Counted from the stretch's first letter, positions 22,920 through 34,629 are shown. The stretch: 64,000 nucleotides of DNA from Metallyticus violacea (GCA_030762175.1 CM060846.1:182781041-182845040); one strand, 5' to 3'. The notes: a model not told the origin generated them from the sequence alone. Made by a program: numbers and translations.

Positions 22920-23424
22920 ATGAATACATTGTAAATACACAGTTTACAGTCTAAGTGGCCCCCTATGCATCACACTTTTTAGAGGTGTACGTTTGTGATC
23001 AATTGTCTTCGGTAAACCTACATAATAGACAGCTTCCCATAGCAGTTGTCATCAACACTAATCCTAGCACGAAACCAGGCAAACATTGGATCTACATCTT
23101 TGTTGCAAAGAACGGGTGGGGAGAATATTTCGATAGCTACAAAATTGGCTCTCTTTTGCCTCATATTCTAAATTTTCCGAATCAATGCTCACAAAAATAG
23201 TAGTTTGCAAGGCTTTCCTACCTATGGACACGGCAAGCACTACCTATGGACATTAAGTCATTGCTTACCTATCTCATCGCTGCCGCAACTTATGCAAGGA
23301 GAAATCCCTTTCAAAATTCAGCATAAGTGATTTTAACGACAATAATGACGTCATGCAAAAACCTACAAGGTTGGATGTCTTGGCAAATGCTCACAAACTA
23401 GATAGCAAATCTTCAAATCGTTAA
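22920..23424 (+). pseudogene. Polinton adenain-like cysteine protease, relic
   Basis: Would cleave virion proteins during maturation. ATG at 22920. The N-terminal 'FRGVYVCDQL' block, 'VVINTNPSTKPGKHWIYIF' with the catalytic His (about 23045-23100) and 'GEYFDSYKIG' with the acidic partner are well kept. The C-terminal block ending 'AYLSHRCRNLCKEK' (about 23262-23305) is recognisable. The expected C-G-x-Y-C nucleophile motif just before it reads Y-G-H-stop-V, so the active-site Cys appears lost. The end at TAA 23422 is in frame with that C-terminal block. A short local repeat ('cctatggacacggcaagca'/'cctatggacattaagtca') sits at the break. Confidence 0.85.
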
Positions 23425-24025
23425 AGTTTAGTATTGACATGATTTTTGCATTTTTTCCTCGATGAACATCCTTAGTACTATTATGTTGTGCCAATTCTGT
23501 TTTTTTTTAGAAGGCACTTGCGGCAGCATAGAAATGACACATCTCTACGTCCCGCTCTGTCAGTTACTCTCAGAGAGGTGAACTGGTAAGACGCCATTAT
23601 CATGTGTATGGGTGTGCCTACTTGACAAACAATAGTGTGGTACAAATCGATCATTTTCGTTCACGGTGTCTTTGAGTAAGTACCACGCATTTCGGCAAAA
23701 GGACAACGGTTTGTAGCAACAGAACTACCCGTATACAAGACGACTGCCCACAGTAACAAGACAATGCACCCCGGCAACAGAATGACGCATCACAAGTAGG
23801 GTGCTGCACAGGAAGAAGGAATGCAGCCTGGACCTCCATCGGATATGGTAATCTTGAATCGCAATCAGACCAAGTTGGTGTGGCAGGGTTTTTGCCTATG
23901 CCTACGTACAAAGTTGTAGTGACCGTAGGTGGTTCACAAAACGCGGTGATCCTGGGTTCGAGAGAGTGACAGAAACTTGTTGAGGCAGTACCTGCCATTC
24001 AGAGTCGGACACGTCATCTAACAAA
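23425..24025 (+). other. Polinton 3' gene region, product not recognised
   Basis: Between the protease and the small frame at 24026 the plus strand shows open, protein-like stretches (a Gln/Asn-rich part about 23690-23810, then 'VGVAGFLPMPTYKVVVTVGG' near 23877-23936), which suggests a decayed gene. I cannot assign it. Minus-strand frames over 23651-24174 look like shadows. Confidence 0.4.
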
Positions 24026-24217
24026 ATGGCAGTTAAGCAACCGATAATCCGTACTTTTAAGTATGTAGTTGGTTCTGTAAACATTATCATCAAAATGGAT
24101 GAACACTTCATTTCTCTGAATATGGAGGAATGGAGGACACTAGAAAGCCTGCAGCGAAAGATCGTAGACATCATCTATCACAAGAAGAAAGAAGAGACAG
24201 AGGTGCAAATCAAATAA
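24026..24217 (+). CDS. Small Polinton ORF, unknown function
   Basis: 63 codons with a good ATG, intact, immediately before the right TIR. It encodes a charged protein with 'VNIIIKMDEHFISLNMEEW' followed by a helix rich in Glu and Lys. The pattern of two short strands, then I-S-L-N-x-x-x-W, then a helix loosely recalls the single-strand-binding fold of PC4-type coactivators, but that is a weak guess from pattern alone. It is the last gene-like frame before the inverted repeat and one of the few unbroken ones in the element. Confidence 0.4.
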   Translation: MAVKQPIIRTFKYVVGSVNIIIKMDEHFISLNMEEWRTLESLQRKIVDIIYHKKKEETEVQIK

Positions 24218-24379
24218 TGGCCTACTGCAAGTATTGACTTCACATCCACGCTTGCGGGAGCCGTTTGAGAAAATGAATTACACTCACTACACAAGGTGCA
24301 TTCGTTGTGCTACCCTTAGAGTATCCCTGAAGGGGGGGCATTTTCTATAGTCTCAATTTATCCTAGAAGTGAAACTAAC

Positions 24380-25065
24380 TGTACCTGCTCAGACAGGTTT
24401 GTGACACCAGGCAGCCAGTCCCCTGATGACGTCACGTGAATGTTCCGACAGGCTTGCGACACCGGCACCAGAACACCTGTGTCCTGATGACGTCACGAGT
24501 TTGGTTTTGGGCGTGTCCAGACAGGTTTGCGACACCGTGGCGCCAGCCCACTTAAGACGTTACGAGTAGGTTCCGACAGGTTTACCAGCTCCCTGATGAC
24601 GTCAGGTGCAGGTTCGCACAGGCCTACGACACCTTCGCGCCAATGTACGTCATGTGCAGGTTTTCGCCCTCCCCATGCTTGCCTTATAAAGAACTTCTCT
24701 ATGGCTCGCTATAATATCTACCTTGGACATGACCCCCCCTTGGTTACGTGGGGATTTTGTTTATTATGTCGGCCCAGGAATACCTTATGCGCGTCACCAC
24801 TCCCTTCGAGGATTGAACCGAAATCAGCAGTGACCGCGCGATGTAACGTTTACCAGTATTATATACTTTAAAATAAATTTTGAGCAGGAATGCTTTTATG
24901 TGGTGTTTTTGCCATTGTGTTGAATAGCGAACCACATTTTGTATCATAATTTTTGTAATTAATAGTTTATATAATTATATGGATAACCACCATTTTGTAA
25001 TTTGTATATTAAATAAACACATTCCTTATTAGCATATTTTTCCTTTGGGGTCGGCTATAACTACT
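24380..25065. repeat. Polinton right terminal inverted repeat
   Basis: Reverse-complement partner of 12410-12960. The inner part (24380-24680) is a tandem array of about five units of 45-70 bases, each beginning 'ccgacaggtttgcgacacc' (variants) and most ending 'ctgatgacgtcac'. The outer part includes 'cccttcgaggattgaaccgaa', 'ttgtgttgaatagcgaacc', 'taattaatagtttatataat' and the terminal 'aactact'. Confidence 0.85.
24427..24604. promoter_or_regulatory. Three TGACGTCA octamers in the right TIR
   Basis: Perfect palindromic CRE/ATF-type octamers at 24427-24434, 24488-24495 and 24597-24604, each at the same place in a tandem unit. A further, degenerate one occurs near 24563 ('aagacgttacg'). Regulatory use is inferred from repetition, not shown. 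Confidence 0.4.
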
Positions 25066-26689
25066 TCTGCTCTTTCAACGTCTATCGACAAACTCACGAA
25101 TTTTCACCAAACAACCTTCAGCACATAGAAATTGTGCACAAATATACAGTTCACAATGTAAACAATCTTGTCTCAAAATAGCAACATTACATCAATGTGT
25201 GCAATTGTTTGGTTTTCTATGTATAGCTCAAGTCCCTCGCCAGAGGTACTACCAGTCTGTTCGGCTCCCTCCAGTTAACCACTGGCGAGAACAGCACCTC
25301 CAGGATAATATCTGAGCTGTTTTTGAATTCCTTAGGTCATTGCTTACTCAATTAGATGTGAAATTTTCGAGGAACAGTTCACCAAGTTCAGCAACATGTC
25401 CATGTAAGCATTCATTAAGGTAACATAAGTGAATAAATGTAATTATTGGCAAATCAAATAAATTGTTCTTTTCTGTTTTAAAATAGACCTCTAAGTCTAT
25501 AATCTTTGGAACGTTTGTTTCAGTAGCCAATTTTAAATACTTGCACTCTTTAAATCCACTTTTCTTGGCCTTTAACTTTTAGGTCCCCAAAATCAAATGC
25601 CTTTTTCTCGGCTTAAATGCTTAGTATGTTTTCCTGTCCTCAAAACATAGCTTCTTCTGCAATTGCTTATGCACATGCCTGAAACTGTATTGAGACATTG
25701 TTGACCTTGTTTAAACAAATTACCGTGCTTTTTTTCTGTAAAAATAAATTTTAAAGAAATGTAGTACTGTCAATAACTAATTTTCTATGATTTTGCATTT
25801 GAATGCATTTTTTTAAAAAAATTACCAACTGTTAAAAATGAAAGTTCATACTAATTTTTATGTAAGACAATATTTTGAACACATTAGCAACGTTTAGCAG
25901 AAAATTTTTAACTTTTATGATAGGAGGTTTTTAGCAATATCTCTGGATCATCCATACACTTTTTAGTAAATGTTTAAAAAATAGTGAAAACTTGACAATT
26001 AAGTGGAAAGTTTTTGTAAATAATATTATAAACCTAAAGAACATTTGTGCAAAGTCTAAAAACTGTAGGTTTAACTATTCAAAATTTGCAATTATCACTT
26101 CGGTGTCTCCTTGACAAATATTGGTATTCCTCAACATATTGTAAATGTGGTCTCAATAAATCTGAACTACTAATTATATTACAAGTCTGTTTGATTTTTC
26201 CATTGGATGTCTCAATACGACAACTGCCCTCTTTTGGAGTCGAAAACAATAGTGGAAAATTGACCAGTTAAGCCAACATTTACACAGGAAATAGTAAAAA
26301 CCTGAACAACATTTGTGCAAAATATAAAATCTATAGGTTTAAAAATTCAAATTTCCAATTTTTATTTAGGGGTTCCCTTAACAAGCATGCATATTCTTCA
26401 TAATTTTGTAAATTTCGTCTGATTAGTTCTGAACCATTAAATATACCGGATGGTCCGTTTGGGTATGGATAAAATGAAAGCACTATACAATATTTACTTC
26501 TGAACATTATATTTTGAAACTTAATGTAAAAACATTTAAAGAAGAGAGATTTCTCAGAATGCTACATTGCCCCTATTGCATACTTTGCATAACTTATAAC
26601 AGTAACGCAACTGAGTCCATTGCCGTTATAGCTTCAGAGAGGTGTCTATTTATTTTTATTTTTTTTTTTTTTGAAAGATTGAATAATTT
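25066..26689. other. AT-rich stretch with a small hairpin and a diverged tandem duplication
   Basis: No gene. A 12-bp inverted repeat with one mismatch lies at 25236-25247 and 25278-25289 (loop 30). The 268-bp duplication at 26041-26440 is listed separately. Confidence 0.5.
26041..26440 (+). repeat. Diverged tandem duplication, period about 268 bp
   Basis: 'acatttgtgcaaa' begins both 26041 and 26309. The following 130 bases stay similar ('ctgtaggttta' against 'ctataggttta', 'cctcaacatattgtaaat' against 'cttcataattttgtaaat', ending 'ctgaac'). A third partial copy may lie at 27590-27640 ('ggatgt.tca..acgacaa.tgc.ctctttt'), beyond the transposon relic. Confidence 0.6.
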
Positions 26690-27235
26690 TTTATTTCAGA
26701 TAATCAATGCTCCTGGGTTTCTGTAAATAGACTTTGTCTTTAACGAAATCCTACACGAAGAAGTCAGGAAGAATTAGATCTGGGAAGCTTGGGGCCAAGA
26801 AAATGGTCCGTCATGACCATACCACATACGATTGAAAGCAGTATTTAAAAAAAGACGAACCTCCCATACCCAGTGAGGAAGTTCACCATTTTGCTGCAAT
26901 AAAATGTCCATATTGTTGTTTTCCTGAAGTTGTGTTGACAGAAACAACAGCAACATATCCACTTAAGATCCTTAGCGTACTGTCTTTTCTCCAAAGAATG
27001 ATCCATACACTTCATTGCGGCTCACTCCACACCATACGTTACCTTTCGGATTTCATCTTTCAAGCTCGTAGGAGACATGTGAATTTTCTCTTGTCTAAAA
27101 ATTCAGTTGTTAGTGTTTACTTTCCCGCTGACATGAAAAGCCGCTTCGTCTGTAAATAGAAATTTTAACTTTTCGTAGGACTCCGTGTCATGGTTTCTCG
27201 TACTGAGTTTCGCCTGTGACCATTTGCATGTTTTT
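26690..27235 (-). pseudogene. IS630-type transposase relic
   Basis: On the minus strand the catalytic domain can be followed in three shifting frames: 'FYLQTKRLFMSAGK' near 27160-27120 corresponds to the L-F-T-D-E-A-x-F-H-x-S-G block around the first Asp, 'LSGYVAVVSVNTTSGKQQYG' near 26965-26905, and 'FPDLILPDFFV' near 26790-26755, equivalent to S-P-D-L-T-P-L-D-F-F-L. Frequent stops and frameshifts are present. It is a different copy from those at 4770, 45779 and 47440. The ends are not defined. Confidence 0.75.
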
Positions 27236-28097
27236 TTTTAACACAGAAACTATTTCTACAAATGTTCAATATCATAACATTATGGAATCATATTTAGGTA
27301 CATTACGCACATTATACGTCGAAGTTCCCTTTGAACATGTTTAGCACTCAAGTTTAGCATACCAAGAAACGCATTGCGGTCGCTGTGGATTTATAGTAGT
27401 CATTTCAGTCATCTACAGTTTCCATTTCTCATTTATGTTCTGTTGATGTTCATTCTTATCATGTTCAAAAACTTTCATTTTTAGCAAAATACTACCAGCT
27501 AGATATGTATCCTACTTTATATTAACTTTTATAGCAATATTTCATATTATCCATAACCAAACGAATCATTCTATATAAAAAATCTACTCATTTTTCTGAT
27601 AGGATGTATCAGCACGACAATTGCTCTCTTTTTGGAACTTAACATATATCAGACAACAACGTACTCTGCGCTCCTCCACAGCATAATATGTGGAGTCCGT
27701 GCCAGACATGTGAGTTTTATATACTTACTTTTTAATAGTTCCACTAAAGCACGCTATACATTATCTTACCCATAGATCGTTCTTTAACTATCATTTCTTG
27801 AGTTTTTGAAGACAGGAATGAAAAGAATACTAGTAAATTCCATAAATAAACACATTCTATTTGCCATTATCATTCCGAAGAGAAAGCTAACAGATGGCTA
27901 AATAATGTGTACCCAACAGTATCTATAATATAGTGTCCTATTGGCGGTGGAAGATGTTTCAGTGCGTAGTTCATGGGGATTTCCAATTATGTTGTTGTTG
28001 TTTGATTTCCGTTTACAGCGCTATGACGAAGTAAATATGGCAACGTGGCTAAGTCCCAACCAAGTGGATATGATAGAATGTGTTATCTAAATATATA
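27236..28097. other. Non-coding stretch
   Basis: Unclassified AT-rich DNA, apart from the possible third copy of the 268-bp repeat near 27590-27640. Confidence 0.45.
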
Positions 28098-28802
28098 CCG
28101 AGGGTGCCAAAAATATATACACAATTCAAGTAAAGAAAAACATGTGTTAACATAACAAAACTGAATTCACACAAACAGAAATTGATGAGCACTAATCATC
28201 TTACACTTTTACAGTTACAGCAGTTGCTCAAAATGCCCACCAACTGTGTCTATAACTTCTGAGTACGTTGAACAACTGATTGAGCACTGTTTGCGACAGT
28301 ATCCTCAGCAATTGCAACGCATGCCGTTTCAACTTCTTTCCAAAGTGCTGCCAGTGTAGCTGGTTTTGTACGGGATACAACATCCTTAAGAGTTCCCCAT
28401 AGGTAGAAGTCCAACGGAGTTAGATCCGGAGAACGAAGTGGAAACTCAATCGGACGTTCGTCCTATCCAGTGACTTGAATACTTCAGAATGCTTTCCGGT
28501 GTTCAAACGATAATCTTGGCTCCATTTTGTGGTAGCAACGTTAGCTTAACGTAATGTGAGTCAATCTGCTTACCGAACATCATATGATAATCTTGGCTTC
28601 ATTTGCTCATTATTGATTTACGATGATCAATTTCATTTCTTCATTTTTGATTTACCTGTCACGTAGCAACACTCTCATAATGTATATGAGTCACCTTTGT
28701 TTACAGAACATCATACTACGCATTACTGTTGTTTTTCGGTCCAACTTTGAAATATATTAAATAGATATCTACAATGAAATTGATACATTTTGGCACCCAC
28801 GG
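28098..28802 (-). mobile_element. Mariner/IS630-type non-autonomous element with transposase C-terminus
   Basis: Ends 'ccgagggtgccaaaa' and, at the right, 'attttggcacccacgg' are inverted copies. Both are flanked by TA (28096-28097 and 28803-28804). On the minus strand 28240-28425 reads 'TPLDFYLWGTLKDVV' and continues for about 60 codons to 'NSAQSVVQRTQK', the C-terminal part of an IS630-type transposase (after the third catalytic residue). The N-terminal catalytic domain is deleted. The 448-bp element at 8157-8604 is a shorter member of the same family. Confidence 0.9.
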
Positions 28803-30936
28803 TATATCTATGATTTATGAAATGGGAGCTATCTAACCAGAGAAGCACAAAGGTTTCTTGCGGTCACATTGAGAAACCGGTTGGTTATAACAAAAATAAT
28901 CGTGCAGTGCAATGCAGTGGAGAATACAAAAGCGGAGCAATGCCTATATATAACTGTAATTATATTGAATCTGTAAATAATGAAGTAAAATATTCAGAAG
29001 TTAGATCATAATGGGCGCAGCTTGTATAGGCTGTATAAGTTTAAAATATTTTATATTGTACACTGTAAATTTAGCTTCGCTAAATCTAATATACGTATAG
29101 AATGAAATATTGCAAAAAACATTTACAGCGATACTATCAATATGGAGGACGACACACTAAAGTGGCAGTCGTTCTAAGGCCAACAAAATGTCTCATGAAC
29201 GGAAAAAATTGAGGATCAAAGAAATGAAGAAGAAAGCAGCTCTATACCAAACCAGTTTTTATAAAATGTTCTATAAAACAAAATGTAGTAAAATAAATCA
29301 AATAATGCATATAAACTAAGAATCCAAGGCTACCAACAACATCTTGAAACAAAAAAAATGGTCGTAGATGTCTGAAATATTTTATAGTCTGTTATTGAGC
29401 GTATTAGTAAAAAACTGAGTTATTTTCATAATAGTAGCATAATAAATTCCCATTTAATTGAATCCTAGCAAGCAAAAACCAGAGCAGGCCAGCAACTAAT
29501 TATTATTTGGGTGCGTTTTAACACGGATACAAAGGAAAAGGCTATTATTTTACTTTTCTTAGAGTTTGGGCAGAAAATTCCAATTCATAAACTACGATAT
29601 TTTCTTTGATAATTTAGATGTTTGGATTTAAATCATACAGTAACAGAACTTATAATACTGCAATGCATTCAAATTAAAATTTGAACAAGGCATTCTTTTA
29701 GATTTCCAAAGGAAAAGTATGGATCTCATAATGTCACAATGCAAAATAGCATGATGAAATGCCTGTTATCTCTGATTCTTTCTTTTTAGATGCTATTTTA
29801 TGCATGAGAGCTTTCTAGGTAACTTCAAAAAGTAAAACACATCGTAACAAATCTTACAGCAGAATACATTTAAGGAGTTTTATAATGCATCGAAGATTCA
29901 ATAAATCTAGAAACTGATATAATGCTGCAAATTATGAAATGTAAGGTAATTGACCTTTTGTTTTTAAAATAGGATAACAAACCTCATTCTGTAATTAGAA
30001 AGTGGTGCGAATACTATTGCACTTTTCGTAAGTTGTACCATAAATGCCAGATGAAACAATTTTCTCCAAATGGAATCATTTGCTATGCCGACTGTAATGT
30101 GTAATCTGAGTGAGATGTTCTTTGTCTTATTTTTATCATAGTTGAAAATCAAAGCCATATTCATCAGAAAAAGGGCTTACTTGATTCATTAACTCATTTT
30201 ATTCATCGCGCTGAAGATTCTGGCTATCGAAATGTGATACCAAAGTTTGAGGACAAAAGCCCTAGATATTACTTGCTATTAAAAAGAGAAATAATTATCC
30301 TTTATAAGATCTACTTGAAGAAGCGTGTATTTTACAGGAGAGGAGAAACGATGGTATCGCAACATCGCACTATGTATATTACTTAAGTAACTGTTATCTT
30401 AGGTGATTGATCAATATTGATAGTTTAGTAAGAAGATCCATGTGCACATTATACACATATTCCATTAGTTTGTCATCAACGCTTTTGTTACAATGGATAT
30501 TCGTTGAAGGCCATCGTTTTGCCAATTAGAATGAATAATGAAAGGAAAAATGAAGGAAGAAAACATAATGAAGAAACCAAATTCCTTAAGCTGCGCAACA
30601 TGTTTAATGCTTGTAAGAAGATGTTGCCATTAGACGTTTCCTACTTTTACTTTCTTCGTGGATTACACGAGTTTTACTGGCTTAGGCATCATACAATTTT
30701 TCCAGAGGAATTGTAAAACTATCTTACTATTTTACATTGCTAAATTTAAGGGTAACAGCCAATGAATTAGTATTTCTGTTCTTAATGCAAATCCCTTGTA
30801 CTTATGTTTTACATTTAGAATAAACGAGTATTGAACTTGGCAAATGCAGTTCGTGTTACGCACTTAAATTGTTATAGAATGCAAGCAAGCAATATTTTCA
30901 TATTTTTGCACTTCATGTAACGTTATTTCATTAGTT
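28803..30936. other. AT-rich non-coding stretch
   Basis: No gene or repeat recognised. The frame at 30504-30716 (70 codons, starting 'MKAIVLPIRMNNERKNEG') is the longest but matches nothing I know, and its composition follows the surroundings. Confidence 0.5.
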
Positions 30937-31205
30937 TCGGTCCTGATGGTGTATTAGTTACTACAATTAACTCCTAATCCCAAGATCGCGGGTTCAGTCC
31001 CGGTCAGTATTGAAAAAATCCTAAGGAGGCTTCTTTCGGAAGTAAAATTGGGTCTCATGTTGTAGATTTACGGCATGCAAAAGAACCTCAATTCTGAAAG
31101 AACAGTTCTCTTAGCAAAATTTATCTGCCGTTTCACGCCCTTATTTGATGGGACACTGATGACATGAGATGTTAAAGTGTGTTCTTAAATAAGCCAAATT
31201 AAAAA
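30937..31205 (+). mobile_element. SINE family 1, full length, diverged
   Basis: Head 'tcggtcctgatggtgtatta', B box 'gggttcagtccc', body 'ggcttctttcggaagtaaa', 'gtttcacgccc', 3' end 'gttcttaaataagccaaatt'. More diverged than the copy at 41126. Confidence 0.85.
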
Positions 31206-33332
31206 CAATTATTTCATTACTATACGGACCTCTATGCATGACATTTAATCGCAATGAGCAGAATAGGTCACTTGAACAATGTCTTATATACCTACTATTT
31301 TGATTGACTTTTCTTGAGAGGTGGAGAATTTTAAAAATATAAACAATTCTAGGGGGCGCGGATATAAAGCTAAGCATATTTTAATTATTTATGTTTGTCA
31401 AAACTAGTTTCATAAATTTTCCCGTTACAGTGTAAATCCTTGCAATATCGTTAGAAACTACGTCAATGAAAATCTGAGCTATATTAGCACACTGATGAAG
31501 TCGCACAGGTATTCCAAAGCACTGAGTTGGCCAGCTAAAAGTGCTATATTAGGCATAGAATGTCCCATACCCATTGTCAAATCTGTTATGGACAAATTAT
31601 CCAATAAATGATGTTGGTTCAAATAAGTCTGGATTCTGTCGGGCGCTAAATGCATATTTGAAACAGTTACGTGAGCAACCGAAAACTGAACAAGTTAATG
31701 GTGCACTAGTACGTTCTGTATAATGATGGTATGTTGGAGAATTTTGTGATAAAGAGCTTCAAGCACTGGTGCTTATCTAGGACATTCTGCCTCCAATGCT
31801 TAACAACTGCCAAGCCCACATCTGCCGTACTTTATTGCCAAAATTATTGAATTTTATTCGGAAATTCATGGCTAATTTCCCTTCAACGTTACTGGCCAGA
31901 TATTCCTGTAGTATTTCTCATAGCTTCTGCTCTGTTATTTCAAGTATACTTCCTGTAGATTTAAATTGCAATCCAGCACGTTTATTCGGGGGTGAAACAT
32001 AACAAAAAGTGCACTAATCTGACCAATAAAATAATTCAGAGAAAATTTAAATATGCTTTATTTATAAAAATTATTTAAAATTTTTGGATTTTCATTCTCT
32101 CTGCCTGTTGTCCGTAATACGAAAAAATCAGCACACATTCTTTAGGATGTGCAGGGAAAATGTCTTTTAGTTGACATGTAAGTGTTCAATGTTTTGAATT
32201 AGGCGACGGTAGACTCCAAATATTGGGTCATATTTCCTCGCAAACTGGATCTTTCCTTACTCCATAAACTTGAATTTCAGACACCTTTAATTTCAGAAAG
32301 ACTCTGAGCTCAAGCGCATTGTCAATTATTAATTTTAATTAGTGTGCTGAAGTTATCAGTGTTAATTGGTATGAAAGTCTTAATGCTTTAGGAAAAACGA
32401 ATAACGTGATTTACTAAGTTAATGAAATAATTTATTAGTTGTGTCATTTATTTATATTAATATCACATTAAATATATTCTGGCAGTGAACTTTTCCAATT
32501 TAGCAATGATCCAAATAATTGAAACAAACATACTCAATTTGAAACTATCAAATCATAGAAGACTATTCAGTGGGGAAAAGAATTTGCATTAAATTATACG
32601 TTTTCTCCTGTTAATACAAGAAAAATTACGAAACAAGTTTTTGAGCCTTTTAATTATTAGAGCTAATAAATTTAAAATTCGTGCTTACTAAAAGCTGAAA
32701 AACTATGACACTCGACAATGCTGTAGCTGGGGAGCGGCGCATGGCATTGCAATCTACAGTCGAATTATGAATATCACCAATAATGAAATGTGGTTTTGTG
32801 TGTTTTGAATTCTAATGAATATCGCGAACATTAGCTGTAAGCCTATAATTGTATTAAGTGAACTATTACATTAAAATTCATAGGAGGCGTAAAAGGTTAT
32901 GCACCTTTCTATCTGAGATAGAACATTGAGGGTGGAAATACTGTGTTTTTCTGTATGGTATTTATCTGCATATTTTACCTTTTAACGCAGAATGTTCCAG
33001 TTCTTTTGTTTTTATATACTGCTTGAGATTTCCTTTTTCATTTTTACCATATCCTTTACATTTCAGTTTGGTTAAAAGCAAGAGCAAAATGAATAAAAAG
33101 CGAGAAATTGGAAAGTACATATTTAAAGTTTATCAACTGCCTTAAATGCATAAACTATTTATGAGAAAGATTATATACAAATAATCCCAAATGATAATAT
33201 CCTACAAAAGAGGAAATTGTGCTCATACGAGCACCAATTCAAATGCGTCATTTAAATTTTGCATTTACATAGCTTTTTTTTATTGGTTTTAGAAAACAGG
33301 CAGATAAAACTTGCTAACAGAAATGAATCTAG

Positions 33333-33333
<1 letters not shown>
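31206..33333. other. AT-rich non-coding stretch
   Basis: No recognisable feature. The 68-codon frame at 31796-32002 is not supported. Confidence 0.5.

Positions 33334-33429
<96 letters not shown>
33334..33429. repeat. Compound (ATT)n(GTT)n microsatellite
   Basis: About 22 ATT units (33334-33399) followed without break by about ten GTT units (33400-33429). Confidence 0.95.
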
Positions 33430-34175
33430 ATTTGATGAGCAACAGATGCTTCCTCTTTACTGCAAATAGTGGAAGACAAAATGAAATAACTTAGCATTAA
33501 CACCAGCTATGTGCACCACACTTAGTGCTGTACAATGGACAATCGTTTTTGGAAGTCTGAACAACTAAGTTCATAAAATCTCAAACAACACAAACTTTAT
33601 ACTTTATAATTATTATTTCCACGCAGTCCAGCTATCAAGTGTAATAGAGCTGAAAATGCAGACGTTACTGCTAGTCGGTGAATTCAGCAACACTTTCTTC
33701 ACTAATTTTCATTTCTTTAGTGCGCAGTTGTGGCACATTATCATTAAATTGCATTACACTTACACAATACACTACACTTAAAGATGCATGGGAAAAAATT
33801 GGAAAATAAAGCACTGAAGTGGGATATGTGGTATATGTAATATTAGCACGATGAACATTTCTTATATCGTTGCTGTAAGAAACAGACTTCAATTTTGCCC
33901 TTCTAGTATAAAAAGCAACTTCAACAGATGGATCATGTACAGAGCCCGGATTTATAGCAAAATTAACTTTTTATTGGTGATCGTCAGTCAAAAAAAATCA
34001 CAAGTGCACAAAAAAGATATTCGTGAACCACCAAATATCGTGGAAAGTTTTATTTTTTTGTTCTTTGCATTTTTCGGCCTGATTTATATTATTTTACCTA
34101 TTTGTACTGTTTAGAATTTTTTTTATTTTGGCAAAGTTTCTTTTTTTGTTTTGTTTGTTTGTTTGTTTGTTTTTT
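33430..34175. other. Non-coding stretch ending in a T-rich SINE tail
   Basis: Nothing recognised up to about 34120. The T-rich tract 34114-34175 with (GTTT)n is the tail of the minus-strand SINE that follows. Confidence 0.5.
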
Positions 34176-34444
34176 AAGTGTTTAGCGCCCGTTTTCACCA
34201 CTGAGGCACCACAGGCAGTGGACACTGATGATACATGAGATGAAATGATATATTAGGAAAGGATTTCTTCAAGGAAGGAAAGTTCCAGGCCTAAGTTTAG
34301 GGTACCTCCTCGGCATTTGGCATTTATGAGGACTGAAGAAAACCTGGAAAAAACCTGTCAGGGAGGACGGTCCTGGTGGGATTCGAACTCCATACCTTCC
34401 GCTCACGAGTCGGCGCCTTAACGACCTCGGCCACCTATGGCAGT
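34176..34444 (-). mobile_element. SINE family 2, full length
   Basis: In minus sense: head 'gccataggtggccgaggtcg', B box 'gggttcgaatccc'-like (plus 'gggattcgaactcc'), body 'gggaggtaccctaaacttagg' region, 3' end 'gcctcagtggtgaaaacggg', then an A-rich (AAAC)n tail at lower coordinates. Confidence 0.9.
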
Positions 34445-34629
34445 CTCTGTTATTATACCTGGTGTTTTATTCGCGATATTAAAAAGCAATTGCTTCTTCT
34501 AAAGTAAATGCTGTAAAATATATATTTTTTTTTTTTGCCACAGAATTAATTTTACAAAAAATTTGCTCTATGGCTAATAAAATGTTCACATCCTTCCAGG
34601 AAGACCTTCAAAAAATGTTAGTCCGGATA

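Larger units (their letters stand above)
12410..25065 (+). mobile_element. Polinton/Maverick element, decayed but with both ends and most genes
   Basis: The ends are inverted copies. The left end starts AGTAGTCTATACCCCGAC at 12410. The right end at 25065, read in reverse complement, starts AGTAGTTATAGCCGACCCC. The AG...CT ends fit the known Polinton pattern. Between them, all on the plus strand, lie remains of PolB, packaging ATPase, integrase, penton, two small basic or hydrophobic virion-type proteins, major capsid protein and adenain-like protease; this gene set defines Polintons (self-synthesising, virus-like transposons). A mariner (13118-14451) and a SINE (21763-22002) have inserted. 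The 6-bp flanks (AATCGC on the left, TCTGCT on the right) do not match, so the target duplication is lost or the ends were rearranged. Stops and frameshifts in every large gene show it is an old, inactive copy. Confidence 0.93.
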
